Shown: positions 19,054 to 28,213 of the stretch, one piece after another
Layout: every line of letters starts with the position of its first letter
Position numbering within the stretch: position 1 is the first letter of the stretch
Assembly (NCBI GenBank): GCA_021772095.1
Contig: JADYXR010000197.1
Coordinates: forward strand, 27,685 to 91,684
DNA from: Candidatus Obscuribacter sp.
GTDB lineage: Bacteria > Cyanobacteriota > Vampirovibrionia > Obscuribacterales > Obscuribacteraceae
Direction: 5' to 3'
Length of the DNA stretch: 64,000 nucleotides
The notes under the pieces: model-generated
Databases searched by the model: none
Told to the model about the DNA's origin: nothing
Seen by the model: the letters and a program-made list of their open reading frames with translations, nothing else
Position numbers and translations under genes: made by a program

Positions 19054-19953
19054 TTGAACAGCAAACAAAAATTTGCCTTCTTACTAGGCGTAATCACAAT
19101 CGCCCTCATGGGGCTGTATCCGCCCTGGAAAGAAGCCGGTCCGAAGGGCCTGCCCATGCAATACGCTCCGATTTTTGCGCCGCCAACCGCGCTTGATCCG
19201 GCTAACGGATTGGAAATCGACATTGTGCGGCTGTTCGTTCAGGTCGGCGTGGCTGCCATTCTGACTGGCGGGCTGGTCGCGGCTGCCGCACCTGCTGCGC
19301 CTGCGCGGGGACAGTTTCCCAACAACCTGAATACGATTCCAATCACTCCGCCACCGGCAAACTGGCAAACGCAGTTTGACCCTTCGAAGCTCAAAGAGGA
19401 AGAAGAAGAGGATCTGGAAGAAGATAATATCGAAGTCGCCGACGGACCGAATATTATTCGATTGCCCGCCGGTAAAACTTATGGTGAATTTCTGGTCGAG
19501 TCCGACGACGATCCTGAATACTGGGAAAGTCTAAGCGCCGCCCGTGGTGTCATTAAATTGCCACCAAACAAACGCGTTCAATTAGAAATTAAAGACAAGA
19601 AAGATATCGATCTGACGTTCGTTGCAAACCTGGCGCCGTCCGCGTTGCACTCGGTCGACTTGAGTGAATCAGGGATTAAAGATGGCGATCTGGCGCACTT
19701 GCAAAAGCTGAGTGATTTGAAAGAACTCGATTTGTCCTCCACGAAGATTTCGAATGAAGCCTTGTCGTTCTTAAAGGGTTTGAGTAAGCTGGAAAAACTT
19801 TGGCTGGACGGAACGCAGGTCAATGACTCGTGTCTGGAAGAATTGCAGAATCTCAAGTCGTTGAAGAAGTTGTCTCTCAAAGATACGAAGATCACCGCTG
19901 ATGGTATCAAGACTTTGGAAGAGAAACTTTCGAGCTGTAAGGTTGAGACATAA
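19054..19953 (+). CDS. Leucine-rich-repeat protein with N-terminal TM segments and acidic linker
   Basis: TTG start, hydrophobic N terminus, EEEEEDLEEDN stretch, LRR units (LKELDLSSTKISNEALSFLKGLSKLEKLWLDGTQV). Confidence 0.75.
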   Translation: MNSKQKFAFLLGVITIALMGLYPPWKEAGPKGLPMQYAPIFAPPTALDPANGLEIDIVRLFVQVGVAAILTGGLVAAAAPAAPARGQFPNNLNTIPITPPPANWQTQFDPSKLKEEEEEDLEEDNIEVADGPNIIRLPAGKTYGEFLVESDDDPEYWESLSAARGVIKLPPNKRVQLEIKDKKDIDLTFVANLAPSALHSVDLSESGIKDGDLAHLQKLSDLKELDLSSTKISNEALSFLKGLSKLEKLWLDGTQVNDSCLEELQNLKSLKKLSLKDTKITADGIKTLEEKLSSCKVET

Positions 19954-20150
19954 CGAGTCGTGAGACTGCGTCAATGTTTTGGCTCGAGCATGTTTTGCAA
20001 AGTTGGGGCTGAGACTTAACGAAGAGTATAGGCGGGAAGTTCGGGTCTCCTGCTGCTCAAGCATTTTTAAAATTTTTGTTGAAACTTAGCGAAGCGGGGG
20101 CCGCCGAGTTGCTGTTCTGCTGTTTGAATTTGGGGTGAACTTAACGAAGG
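19943..20150. repeat. Four degenerate copies of (t)gagacttaacgaag between the LRR gene and the 89-aa gene
   Basis: taacga/tagcga cores at 19951, 20017, 20087 and 20142. Confidence 0.55.
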
Positions 20151-20410
20151 TCGTAAGATGGAGTGACGACTCTTGCTTGAGCGTGCTCGGGGTCTGTGTC
20201 GATGGATTCATACACTTCGAGGTATGACTGGCACTCTTCGGCGGGTTGGCTTTTCGTCAAAGCTTGCTTCTGGGCTTTTTGCATCGCGGCCGTGTGTGCT
20301 TGCTTGGCGAAGCCATCGGTGTTTTCGTGGTTGACGCAATCGCCTCTCATTGGGGCTAAGAGAACCATTGAGCTGAGCAACAAACCGACTACTAAACCTT
20401 TCGTACTCAT
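20141..20410 (-). CDS. Small secreted protein (89 aa)
   Basis: ATG start and clear signal peptide MSTKGLVVGLLLSSMVLLAPMRG. Confidence 0.55.
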   Translation of the reverse strand: MSTKGLVVGLLLSSMVLLAPMRGDCVNHENTDGFAKQAHTAAMQKAQKQALTKSQPAEECQSYLEVYESIDTDPEHAQARVVTPSYDLR

Positions 20411-20490
20411 GACCTTTTAAACTCCCGCATTGTGTCCTTACTTTTGTCTCAACGGGAGGTCGGAAGGTTTTAGGAGAGATTAGAGCGAAC

Positions 20491-21324
20491 TTAGGAACCT
20501 GTCGAGTTTTGAGTGTTGACCAGTTCGCGGGCGCGTTCTGCCGCCTTGACGACGGCTTTGATCAGGGTGACCCGAATTTTGCCTTCTTCCAGCTCCATTA
20601 GTCCGTCTATCGTGCAGCCTGCCGGAGTTGTCACCATGTCTTTGAGAAGAGCCGGGTGAGACTTGGACTCAAGTACCATTTTTGCGGCGCCGTACGTTGT
20701 CTGAGCAGCAAGCAGGGTTGATGTTTCTCTAGAGATGCCCAGTTTTACACCAGCCTCTGCCAGAGATTCGATGATTACATATAGATAGGCCGGACCGCTT
20801 GCCGAAAGTGCGGTGACTCCATCCATTAATGATTCGTCTACGAAAACTGTTTCGCCGATGCATTTAAAAATTGATTCGGCGACCTTTGACTGTTCGGTAG
20901 TAACATGACTGCCGTTGCACATTCCGGTCATGCCGGCGTTGTAAATGGCTGGCGTGTTAGGCATGGCGCGGATGACGGGAATTGGCTTGCTGAGCCGTTG
21001 TTCTACATACTTTGTGGTGACAGACGCGGCAACCGATATAACTAATTGATCGGGCGTGAGAACATCTTCGAGTTCTAAAAGAACGTTGTGCATGTTCTGC
21101 GGCTTTACTGCAAGAATTATAAGATCGGCACCTTTAGCAGTTGCGCGGTTGTCTGTTGAAACCTTGATCCCTAATTTCTTGTTGACCTTTTCCACTGAAG
21201 GTTCGTGACCGACGGAGCCGATGATATCACCTGTGGTGAGACCACCTTGTTTCAGCAGTCCGGAAATCAGCGCTTCGCCGAGCTTACCTACGCCGATGAC
21301 TGCTAGTTTTTTGCCTTTTAGCAT
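20491..21324 (-). CDS. proC: Pyrroline-5-carboxylate reductase
   Basis: Rossmann N terminus KLAVIGVGKLGEALISGLL, IRAMPNTPA, ALSASGPAYLYVIIESLAEAGVKLGI, TPAGCTIDGLMELE. Confidence 0.95.
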   Translation of the reverse strand: MLKGKKLAVIGVGKLGEALISGLLKQGGLTTGDIIGSVGHEPSVEKVNKKLGIKVSTDNRATAKGADLIILAVKPQNMHNVLLELEDVLTPDQLVISVAASVTTKYVEQRLSKPIPVIRAMPNTPAIYNAGMTGMCNGSHVTTEQSKVAESIFKCIGETVFVDESLMDGVTALSASGPAYLYVIIESLAEAGVKLGISRETSTLLAAQTTYGAAKMVLESKSHPALLKDMVTTPAGCTIDGLMELEEGKIRVTLIKAVVKAAERARELVNTQNSTGS

Positions 21325-21357
21325 TACATGCTCCTGTTCCTGTGTCTCTTAAATCGA

Positions 21358-21386
21358 AAAGCCAGCTACAAATAGTAGCTGGCTTT
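21358..21386 (-). terminator. Rho-independent-type terminator of the 1750-aa gene
   Basis: Perfect 12-bp stem AAAGCCAGCTAC / GTAGCTGGCTTT with 5-nt loop; U-rich TTTT on the minus strand; lies between the end of 21425..26677 and proC. Confidence 0.8.
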
Positions 21387-21424
21387 GCCAATCATGTCAC
21401 TAGCGTGAGAACTAAACCGCTAGA

Positions 21425-24400
21425 TTATTGAGCCCAAGCAGTCTTCCGAGGACGGAACACTTGTTGATAATCGCCGCCTCTGCCGCGCAGTTGCATTGTA
21501 ACTGCGGTGGTCTTGAGCAGGTGCTCGGCAACTTTCTTGTCTTGAGGATGTTTGGACTGAAGCAGATGTTTCAACGGCTTCACAGCGCTAACCGCATGAG
21601 GAACGTTGAATTCGGCAGTGAACGCCTTCAATCCGTTGTTCAGATCGCGGCTTGTGATGCCACGGTAGCCAATCATCTGCGCCGGGTTAACGTCTTCGAA
21701 ACCGCGGGCATTGCTGCTGGTGACGAATACGTGTTGACCAGGCGACAGCGTTATCGACTTTCCGTTAGCAACGATCTCGATTGCGCCTTTGCGGACGTCA
21801 TCCAGATCGTAAACAGCCATGCCGTCTGCAAACGCCATTACAAGAGCGAGTGATTTTGCACCGACCTTGATTTGCCCGACCGGTGTGTTGATTACCGTGT
21901 CGGTTGATGGCGCGACAACCAGCGTTCCTCTGTGCAGTGTGGCAACTTTCGGTCCGCCAACGTTGGCGCTTATCGAGCCGACTAGTGGTTGACCTTTAGT
22001 TGCTTGCTGCACCGCGGATGGTGCCTCACCGGCAGCAGGATATTCCAGTTCTGCTCCGGCAGTGTCGTCACCTGAAACAGTGACGTCGCCGAAGACGCGA
22101 GCGGGAATTTGACCGTTAGACAGTTCTGTGTCGCTTATCCAACCATCTTTCTGGGCCGGAGCGAAGTTGATGGCGGATTGAGTTCCACTGAGTGCGGCTG
22201 TGAGAGTGGCGAAGTTAGTCAGTGTGTTGCTCGATGACGCTACTTCGTTGCTCGCCAATTGAATGTTGTTGGCAGGCAGCGCTGGAGCGCTCATTGATGA
22301 AGAAGCTGATGAAATCAACGGGCTGGTTGCTGGTGCGAGAAGTTGATTTGCACGATTTGATCCACTGTCAGTAGTTGGCACCGCATCTGGTTGCGAAACA
22401 ATTCCGTTGATGATAGGCAAAGAATTATCTCTGGTCAGAGGAGTCGAGCTGACTGGCGGGTCGGCGTGAATCAAGACGTTACCACCCAAGAGGATGGCAC
22501 TCGCTGGTTTCGTGCCTGTATCAAATACGATGTCGGCGCCGATGTTTTCCATTGTGTTGTTCGGTGCCAGAGCTGTGATGCCGTTAGCGCCAAAGAATGT
22601 TTGACCGCCACCACTTTGTGTGCCGATTACGACATTGGCGGGAGGAGTAGTGTTGGTTGGGGCGCCTGGCGTGGCTGTGGCGAAGATCCGGATTGCACCG
22701 TTGCCATTGACGCCTATACCCGGCGTGTTGGCAAAGGTCTGAATTGTAGAACCTGCACCGATCGATATAGCTGCAGTTTTCCCAGCCTTGGCGGCGGAAT
22801 TCTGGAGCGTGATTTGTGCAAGCCCAGCTGCTGGGTTGGCGAGTTCTGCTACTTGGATGATACTGTTGGTGTTTGTAGCCAGAGTGCCTACCGATGTAGT
22901 CACAGTGATCGAGCCATTTTCAGTTTGTATGTTATTGAGCAGAAGTGAGCCGGCAGCGTCCAGGCTAAAGTCGCCGCCAGAGCTTGAATTGAAGACGGTC
23001 AACGGCAATTTCTTTGAGGCCGCTGCGTCGATAGCCACAATGCCTGCGCCGTTTGTATTGGCCGATAAACCAGCGCTGCTTATGACCAGGTTGTTAGCCA
23101 GGTTACCGATGTCGCCACCATCAGTCGAAAGTGTGACCAATGTTTTGGCGCTCACGATACCGCCACTAGTCACCAGGATATCGCCCCCTCCGTCTACATC
23201 AATTTCCACGACACCAGTAGCCTTCGCGCTTCCGATGCTGAAGCCGGTCGAGACGATATTGTTGCCTGTCGTGCTGACGAGTTTGATACCGGTTGGCGTC
23301 AGTATTGCAGAGTTGATTGACAATGAGCCTTCTGTTTCGAGTGTGAATTGACCTCGGGCGGTGGTGCCAATCAGGTTTAAATTAGCTACGTTAGTGTTCT
23401 CGATATACGCATTGCTGCCTCCGTTGACGGTGAGGTTGTTGGTTTCTGTTTCTACAAAACTAGCTGAAGATCCTACACTCCCACTTGACGAGGTAAACAC
23501 CACATTCGATGCCAGGATTAAACCTCCACCGTTCGTGATATTTCCGGTGCTGGTAGTTAGGAACGCAGAACCTCCGCCATTACTCACATCGATATCACCG
23601 CTTACGATGATGTTTCCTTTCGATTGCGTTGTGATGTTCACACCGTTGATCGCGAAAACGTCATTGACGTTAACGGTGCTGGCGCTGAGAAGTGTGAAAG
23701 AACCAACTCTAAGTGCGGCTGCCCCGGAGTTTTGTAGGGTGAGTCCGGTTTTGCCGATGTTGACTATGTTGATTTCGGGTCCGAGTGTATCTACATTAAG
23801 ATCGCGTGTGTCGACAACTATTGGCGCGTCGATTGTTCCGAGGCTGGCGTTGCCTCGTCCTACTTGTCCTGCGTTGTTATCGTCACTCAAGTTAATTACG
23901 TCTGCGACCAGAACTCCACCCGCGATTATGCCACCGACTCCGCCGTTTTCCGAGGACGCCAAGGTCAACGTTCCGATTCGGCCGAATGCGGATTTGATGT
24001 CGCCAAGCAGAATAATTTGACCGCTTGTTGAGGTGACAGGGTCTGTTTGCAGGTTAAATGTTTTGCCATTTCCTGCAGAGGATTCTGAGACGTTGATTAC
24101 TCCGTTCGATAGAACGAAAACGTTTCCTTGAGTGTTAGCAGCAACAGTGGTTGCCTCTATGTTTAAAGGATTGCCTGTGTTTTGACCGATGTCTCCGAAA
24201 CCTAATCCGAAGATACCATCCGCTTCGTTTACATCAGCCAGTGTAACTAGCGTAGCGATCAATCTGGCGGTGCCGTTGGTGCGAATTCCTCCGGTGCCTC
24301 CAGCCGCTTCTGAAGAAGTTAGACGTATTTCGGCGAGCGTACCGCTTTGTGCGGTGATTAAACCATTGTTGGCTATGGTGATGCGGCCGTCGCCATTGCC

Positions 24401-26677
24401 ATCAGCCTGAGTCGTAACGCTGAAGATAAGCCCGTTACCGGCGGTGCCACCAGGAGTAGTGCCGTTTCCTAAGTTAACGGAGCCTATGTTGTTGACGGTA
24501 ACGTTGCCTCCGCTGTTCAATATAAGCTCGTTGGCTTCGGTCAATATTCCCGTAGATTTTTTGCCACTGCCCACGCCACCAGTTCCTGTTGTGATAGTGA
24601 CGGTGTCGCCTTCGATTCTGCCCGTTCCTTTTTGCAGCAGTCCTCCGACCCCAGCACTTGCGACAGCCGTGACGTCAGCTCCGGATGCATGGATTGAACC
24701 CGTGAACTGAATTGAACTGCCTGTAAATGTAAGGTCCGCGACATCTCTTTCGAAATCGACCACGCCCACTCTTGCACCTGCGGCGTTATACGTGATGGCA
24801 GCGCCCGTTGTGGTTTCAGGCTGGGCTGCGTACAACAAAACGTCTCCGGAGTTGCCGCCTGAAACAGGGTCTGCCGCGGTACTAATGGTACCGACATTGA
24901 TGGCAGCCGATTTTGTTGATGCAGCGGAATTGCCCGCAATGATGGTCACAGTCCCTGAATTGCCATATAAACTCGAGGTGTCGATCGAAAGACGCGCCTC
25001 GGGGAATTTGACGAATCCGTTTGTCGTGTTTGTTGAGAAGGCTGCAAGAACGACATTGCCGCCGTTCTCTTGCTGGTTGCCTGAGTTCGGCAAGTTTGAG
25101 CTGGTATCGATCAGCGCACCGAGGTAACTGCTGCCGCTTAAATCAATGTTGCCGCCGAGCCCACCAGTGAAATTAACAGTTGCCGTCTGCCCTACGCCAA
25201 TCGGGGTTCCTGGCGTTGGAAGTCCGGTGGTGTCCGTTCCCGAATTCGTCACCAGTGCGCCTGCGACCAGTGTGATGTTGGTGCTAGGTGTCGCTGTCGC
25301 CCCGGTTGAGTTATATGTGCTGATGAACGCATTGCCGGTTGCGGTGATGTTGCCGGCTGCAAGGATTGTTATGTCTTCGCGGGCAATTACGGCACCATTA
25401 ATGACGATATCGCCCGTGGTATTAACAAAGGTCGGATCGCCTGTGAGGCAGTTGTCGCCGAGTGTGAGCGTTCCACCTGAAGTGAATATGTGAGCTGCCA
25501 GACCGGTGGTATTCAGCTCTCCTGTGATTTCATCGACATTGGTCGTAATAGTTCCGCCGCCGCCGTAGACGTTTAAGTTCTTCGAATCATATGTGCCACC
25601 AGTCATGGTGGTGTCGTTCAAATCGGTGTATGCCAGGTCGCGAACATTGATGTCGCCTTGAAGCGCGTTGAAACTGCCGCCGACGCCGTTGATTGTGAGA
25701 TCAGAAGCCAGTTGCGAGGCTGCGATGTTCAAATTGCCATCGGATGCGGTCAAGGCACCGCTGTTGTTCAAATTGCCATTGCCGGCGAAGATGTTGAGAT
25801 CGCCGCTTTGTGCGGTGATGCTTCCGGAGTTATTAACGCCACCATATGCGGAGGCAGTGGTGAGGGCACCGCTGCTGGTGATCGTTCCTGCGTTGTTGAA
25901 ATTATTTTCGGCAACCAGAGTCAAATCGACGTTCTTGACTGTGCCCTTCAAGTCTTGAAGGAACGAACCGTTCAGATCGGTCGAGATGCTGCCGCCGTTG
26001 TTGATATCGTCAGCCGAGATGACGCCGCCTCTTACCTTGTTGTCTGTGGACAATGCATAAATAGATCCAAGGTTGGTCAGATCGCCCGACAAATTGATGG
26101 ACTTGTTATTGGCGAAATTGTTGACTGCTGAAACGCTTTGAGGAATTACCAGGTCATTGACATGACGTGCCGCAGAGTTGAGCGAGAAAGAGCCACCGCT
26201 AGCGGTGCCTTCGGAGCTTACGTTAAGCGACTGAGGACTTTGAGTCAGCACCTGTTGAATCGCTACATATTGGGCGGCAGTGACTTGATCGCCGGCTGCG
26301 AATGTTTGTTGATTGCCGCCTGCATTGATGGTGACGCTTTCGACGCCTCGGAAGATTTTGGAACCGAGTTCGATGTTTCTTACTGATGAGGAGAGGTCCA
26401 AATCGAGTCTGCGTGAATCGAGACCGGTGGTATTTCTTTGAACGTGGTTGTTAAAGGCTTGCGTGAAGCCATTTGGAACTTGATTGAAACTGGCTCCCCG
26501 TCCGCTGTTTCGGCTGCCCGCGTTGAAATCTTTCCATCCTCGAACTGCGTCATCGCTGTTGGCCGCGAAGCATGGGCTCATGGAAAATAGCAGGCAGGTT
26601 CCGGTAGTTATCCTTATGAAGTCCTTGTTTAGCAGAAGGCTATGCGCCATAGCCGGTCTTGCTGGTTTAATCGCCAT
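21425..26677 (-). CDS. Large secreted beta-solenoid (filamentous-haemagglutinin-like) protein with C-terminal FecR-like domain
   Basis: Signal peptide; Gly/Asn/Thr/Ser-rich repeats (GNITATGNAF…, NSGSITAQSGDLNI); C terminus TVINTPVGQIKVGAKSLALVMAFADGMAVYDLDDVRKGAIEIVANGKSITLSPGQHVFVTS. Confidence 0.85.
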   Translation of the reverse strand: MAIKPARPAMAHSLLLNKDFIRITTGTCLLFSMSPCFAANSDDAVRGWKDFNAGSRNSGRGASFNQVPNGFTQAFNNHVQRNTTGLDSRRLDLDLSSSVRNIELGSKIFRGVESVTINAGGNQQTFAAGDQVTAAQYVAIQQVLTQSPQSLNVSSEGTASGGSFSLNSAARHVNDLVIPQSVSAVNNFANNKSINLSGDLTNLGSIYALSTDNKVRGGVISADDINNGGSISTDLNGSFLQDLKGTVKNVDLTLVAENNFNNAGTITSSGALTTASAYGGVNNSGSITAQSGDLNIFAGNGNLNNSGALTASDGNLNIAASQLASDLTINGVGGSFNALQGDINVRDLAYTDLNDTTMTGGTYDSKNLNVYGGGGTITTNVDEITGELNTTGLAAHIFTSGGTLTLGDNCLTGDPTFVNTTGDIVINGAVIAREDITILAAGNITATGNAFISTYNSTGATATPSTNITLVAGALVTNSGTDTTGLPTPGTPIGVGQTATVNFTGGLGGNIDLSGSSYLGALIDTSSNLPNSGNQQENGGNVVLAAFSTNTTNGFVKFPEARLSIDTSSLYGNSGTVTIIAGNSAASTKSAAINVGTISTAADPVSGGNSGDVLLYAAQPETTTGAAITYNAAGARVGVVDFERDVADLTFTGSSIQFTGSIHASGADVTAVASAGVGGLLQKGTGRIEGDTVTITTGTGGVGSGKKSTGILTEANELILNSGGNVTVNNIGSVNLGNGTTPGGTAGNGLIFSVTTQADGNGDGRITIANNGLITAQSGTLAEIRLTSSEAAGGTGGIRTNGTARLIATLVTLADVNEADGIFGLGFGDIGQNTGNPLNIEATTVAANTQGNVFVLSNGVINVSESSAGNGKTFNLQTDPVTSTSGQIILLGDIKSAFGRIGTLTLASSENGGVGGIIAGGVLVADVINLSDDNNAGQVGRGNASLGTIDAPIVVDTRDLNVDTLGPEINIVNIGKTGLTLQNSGAAALRVGSFTLLSASTVNVNDVFAINGVNITTQSKGNIIVSGDIDVSNGGGSAFLTTSTGNITNGGGLILASNVVFTSSSGSVGSSASFVETETNNLTVNGGSNAYIENTNVANLNLIGTTARGQFTLETEGSLSINSAILTPTGIKLVSTTGNNIVSTGFSIGSAKATGVVEIDVDGGGDILVTSGGIVSAKTLVTLSTDGGDIGNLANNLVISSAGLSANTNGAGIVAIDAAASKKLPLTVFNSSSGGDFSLDAAGSLLLNNIQTENGSITVTTSVGTLATNTNSIIQVAELANPAAGLAQITLQNSAAKAGKTAAISIGAGSTIQTFANTPGIGVNGNGAIRIFATATPGAPTNTTPPANVVIGTQSGGGQTFFGANGITALAPNNTMENIGADIVFDTGTKPASAILLGGNVLIHADPPVSSTPLTRDNSLPIINGIVSQPDAVPTTDSGSNRANQLLAPATSPLISSASSSMSAPALPANNIQLASNEVASSSNTLTNFATLTAALSGTQSAINFAPAQKDGWISDTELSNGQIPARVFGDVTVSGDDTAGAELEYPAAGEAPSAVQQATKGQPLVGSISANVGGPKVATLHRGTLVVAPSTDTVINTPVGQIKVGAKSLALVMAFADGMAVYDLDDVRKGAIEIVANGKSITLSPGQHVFVTSSNARGFEDVNPAQMIGYRGITSRDLNNGLKAFTAEFNVPHAVSAVKPLKHLLQSKHPQDKKVAEHLLKTTAVTMQLRGRGGDYQQVFRPRKTAWAQ

Positions 26678-27138
26678 ATAAAATCCACTCTTGGTAGTTC
26701 AATCACTAAGTAGTCAAGCTAAATCAGACAAGCCACATGCCCGTTTTTCAACGACTGCGGTTCGCCCGTCGGGATTCAGTTTGAATGGTTACCTGCTGCT
26801 GACTTCTTGTGTTGGGAAGTCCAACGCAAAGCCAGTCACGGCTAACCGTCAGGTTTACCTTAACTGGCAGATCGTATCCGAAATTTAGTTAATGTGTCTA
26901 CTGATCGAGGATGAATTCCCAATTTTGCCGCGAAATGAAAGTCTGGCGAAGATAGCGCGACGGATTGAGACCGCACACTGCTACATGCGACACTGCGATA
27001 TTTCGATGCGTGAAATTTGAATACCAAAACTTTATAAGGCATCAACACGTTATTCAGTTGTTGGCATCTACAAACGCATTTTCGTTTCGTTCTGAAGCAG
27101 CCAAACATTTGTCGACGTTCGAAACGAATTTTTCAAAA

Positions 27139-28155
27139 TCAGTTGTTCATGGTCAGAACAATTTTTCCTGTTGATTTTCTGCTCTCAAGCATTTCATGAG
27201 CTTTGGCTGCGTCTTCGAGCGGAAACTCTTTATACACACTCAACTTCAACCAGCCTTCTCTTATCGCTGAAGTGACATCGTTTGCACGCATTAACAGCTC
27301 GTCTCTATCGAGTAGATAGTTGAACAGAGTGCCACCACAAACGCTGACTGATTTTTGTTGGAAAAGATTTGGGCTGACTGGTTCGGCGCGGCCGCTGGCG
27401 GAACCGAAGATTACGACGGTGCCTCTGAGCGCCACCGCTTCTAAATCGCCAGGGAAAGTGTCTTTGCCGACGCCATCGATTATCAACTCCGCGCCACTAT
27501 CTGCGGTGATGCGTTTTACTTCAGTGACAAAATCTTGGCTCGAATAATTGATCACGTGGTCACAACCAGCTTCCGTTGCCAGTTTCGCTTTTTCAGCAGT
27601 GGAAACGGTTCCGATAACTTGGGCGCCTAAATGCTTCGCCCATTGGCATAGCAAGAGTCCCATGCCGCCGGCTGCGGCGTGAATCAAAACCGTCATGTTT
27701 GGTTTTGGCTTCTTATATTCATTAATCAGATAGTGCGCGGTCATTCCCTGGAGCGGGAAGGCGGCGCCTTCGGCGAATGACATCGATTCGGGCAGCGGAA
27801 CCAACTTGGCAGCGTCCACGATGGCAGCTTCGGCGTACGCGCCGGGCTGACCGGTGTACGCGACGCGGTCGCCGACTTTGACTTCAGTGACGTCGGCGGC
27901 GATTGCTTCGACCACTCCCGACGCTTCTAAGCCCGGTGTGGTGGGCAATTCGGTAGGATAATCACCGCGCCGGCGATAGATGTCGATGAAATTGAGCCCG
28001 GCTGCATGAATGCGGACGCGCGCCTGTCCCGGTCCGGGAGGCGGCAGTGTGATTTTTTGCACTTGCAGAACTTCTGGTCCGCCAAACTGCTCAATTCGAA
28101 TGGCGCGTACTTCGACTGTATTATCGGTCACCTTGCACTCCTTTTGGTCGAACAT
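27139..28155 (-). CDS. NADPH:quinone oxidoreductase / zinc-type alcohol dehydrogenase-like (MDR family)
   Basis: IEQFGGPEVLQV, GLNFIDIYRRRGDYP, VLIHAAAGGMGLLLCQWAKHLGAQVIGTVST. Confidence 0.93.
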   Translation of the reverse strand: MFDQKECKVTDNTVEVRAIRIEQFGGPEVLQVQKITLPPPGPGQARVRIHAAGLNFIDIYRRRGDYPTELPTTPGLEASGVVEAIAADVTEVKVGDRVAYTGQPGAYAEAAIVDAAKLVPLPESMSFAEGAAFPLQGMTAHYLINEYKKPKPNMTVLIHAAAGGMGLLLCQWAKHLGAQVIGTVSTAEKAKLATEAGCDHVINYSSQDFVTEVKRITADSGAELIIDGVGKDTFPGDLEAVALRGTVVIFGSASGRAEPVSPNLFQQKSVSVCGGTLFNYLLDRDELLMRANDVTSAIREGWLKLSVYKEFPLEDAAKAHEMLESRKSTGKIVLTMNN

Positions 28156-28213
28156 TGTTCGCTTCTGGCAATAGTGATCTTAAGCTGTTGATTGCGTGGA
28201 ATAGTTTTGAGTA

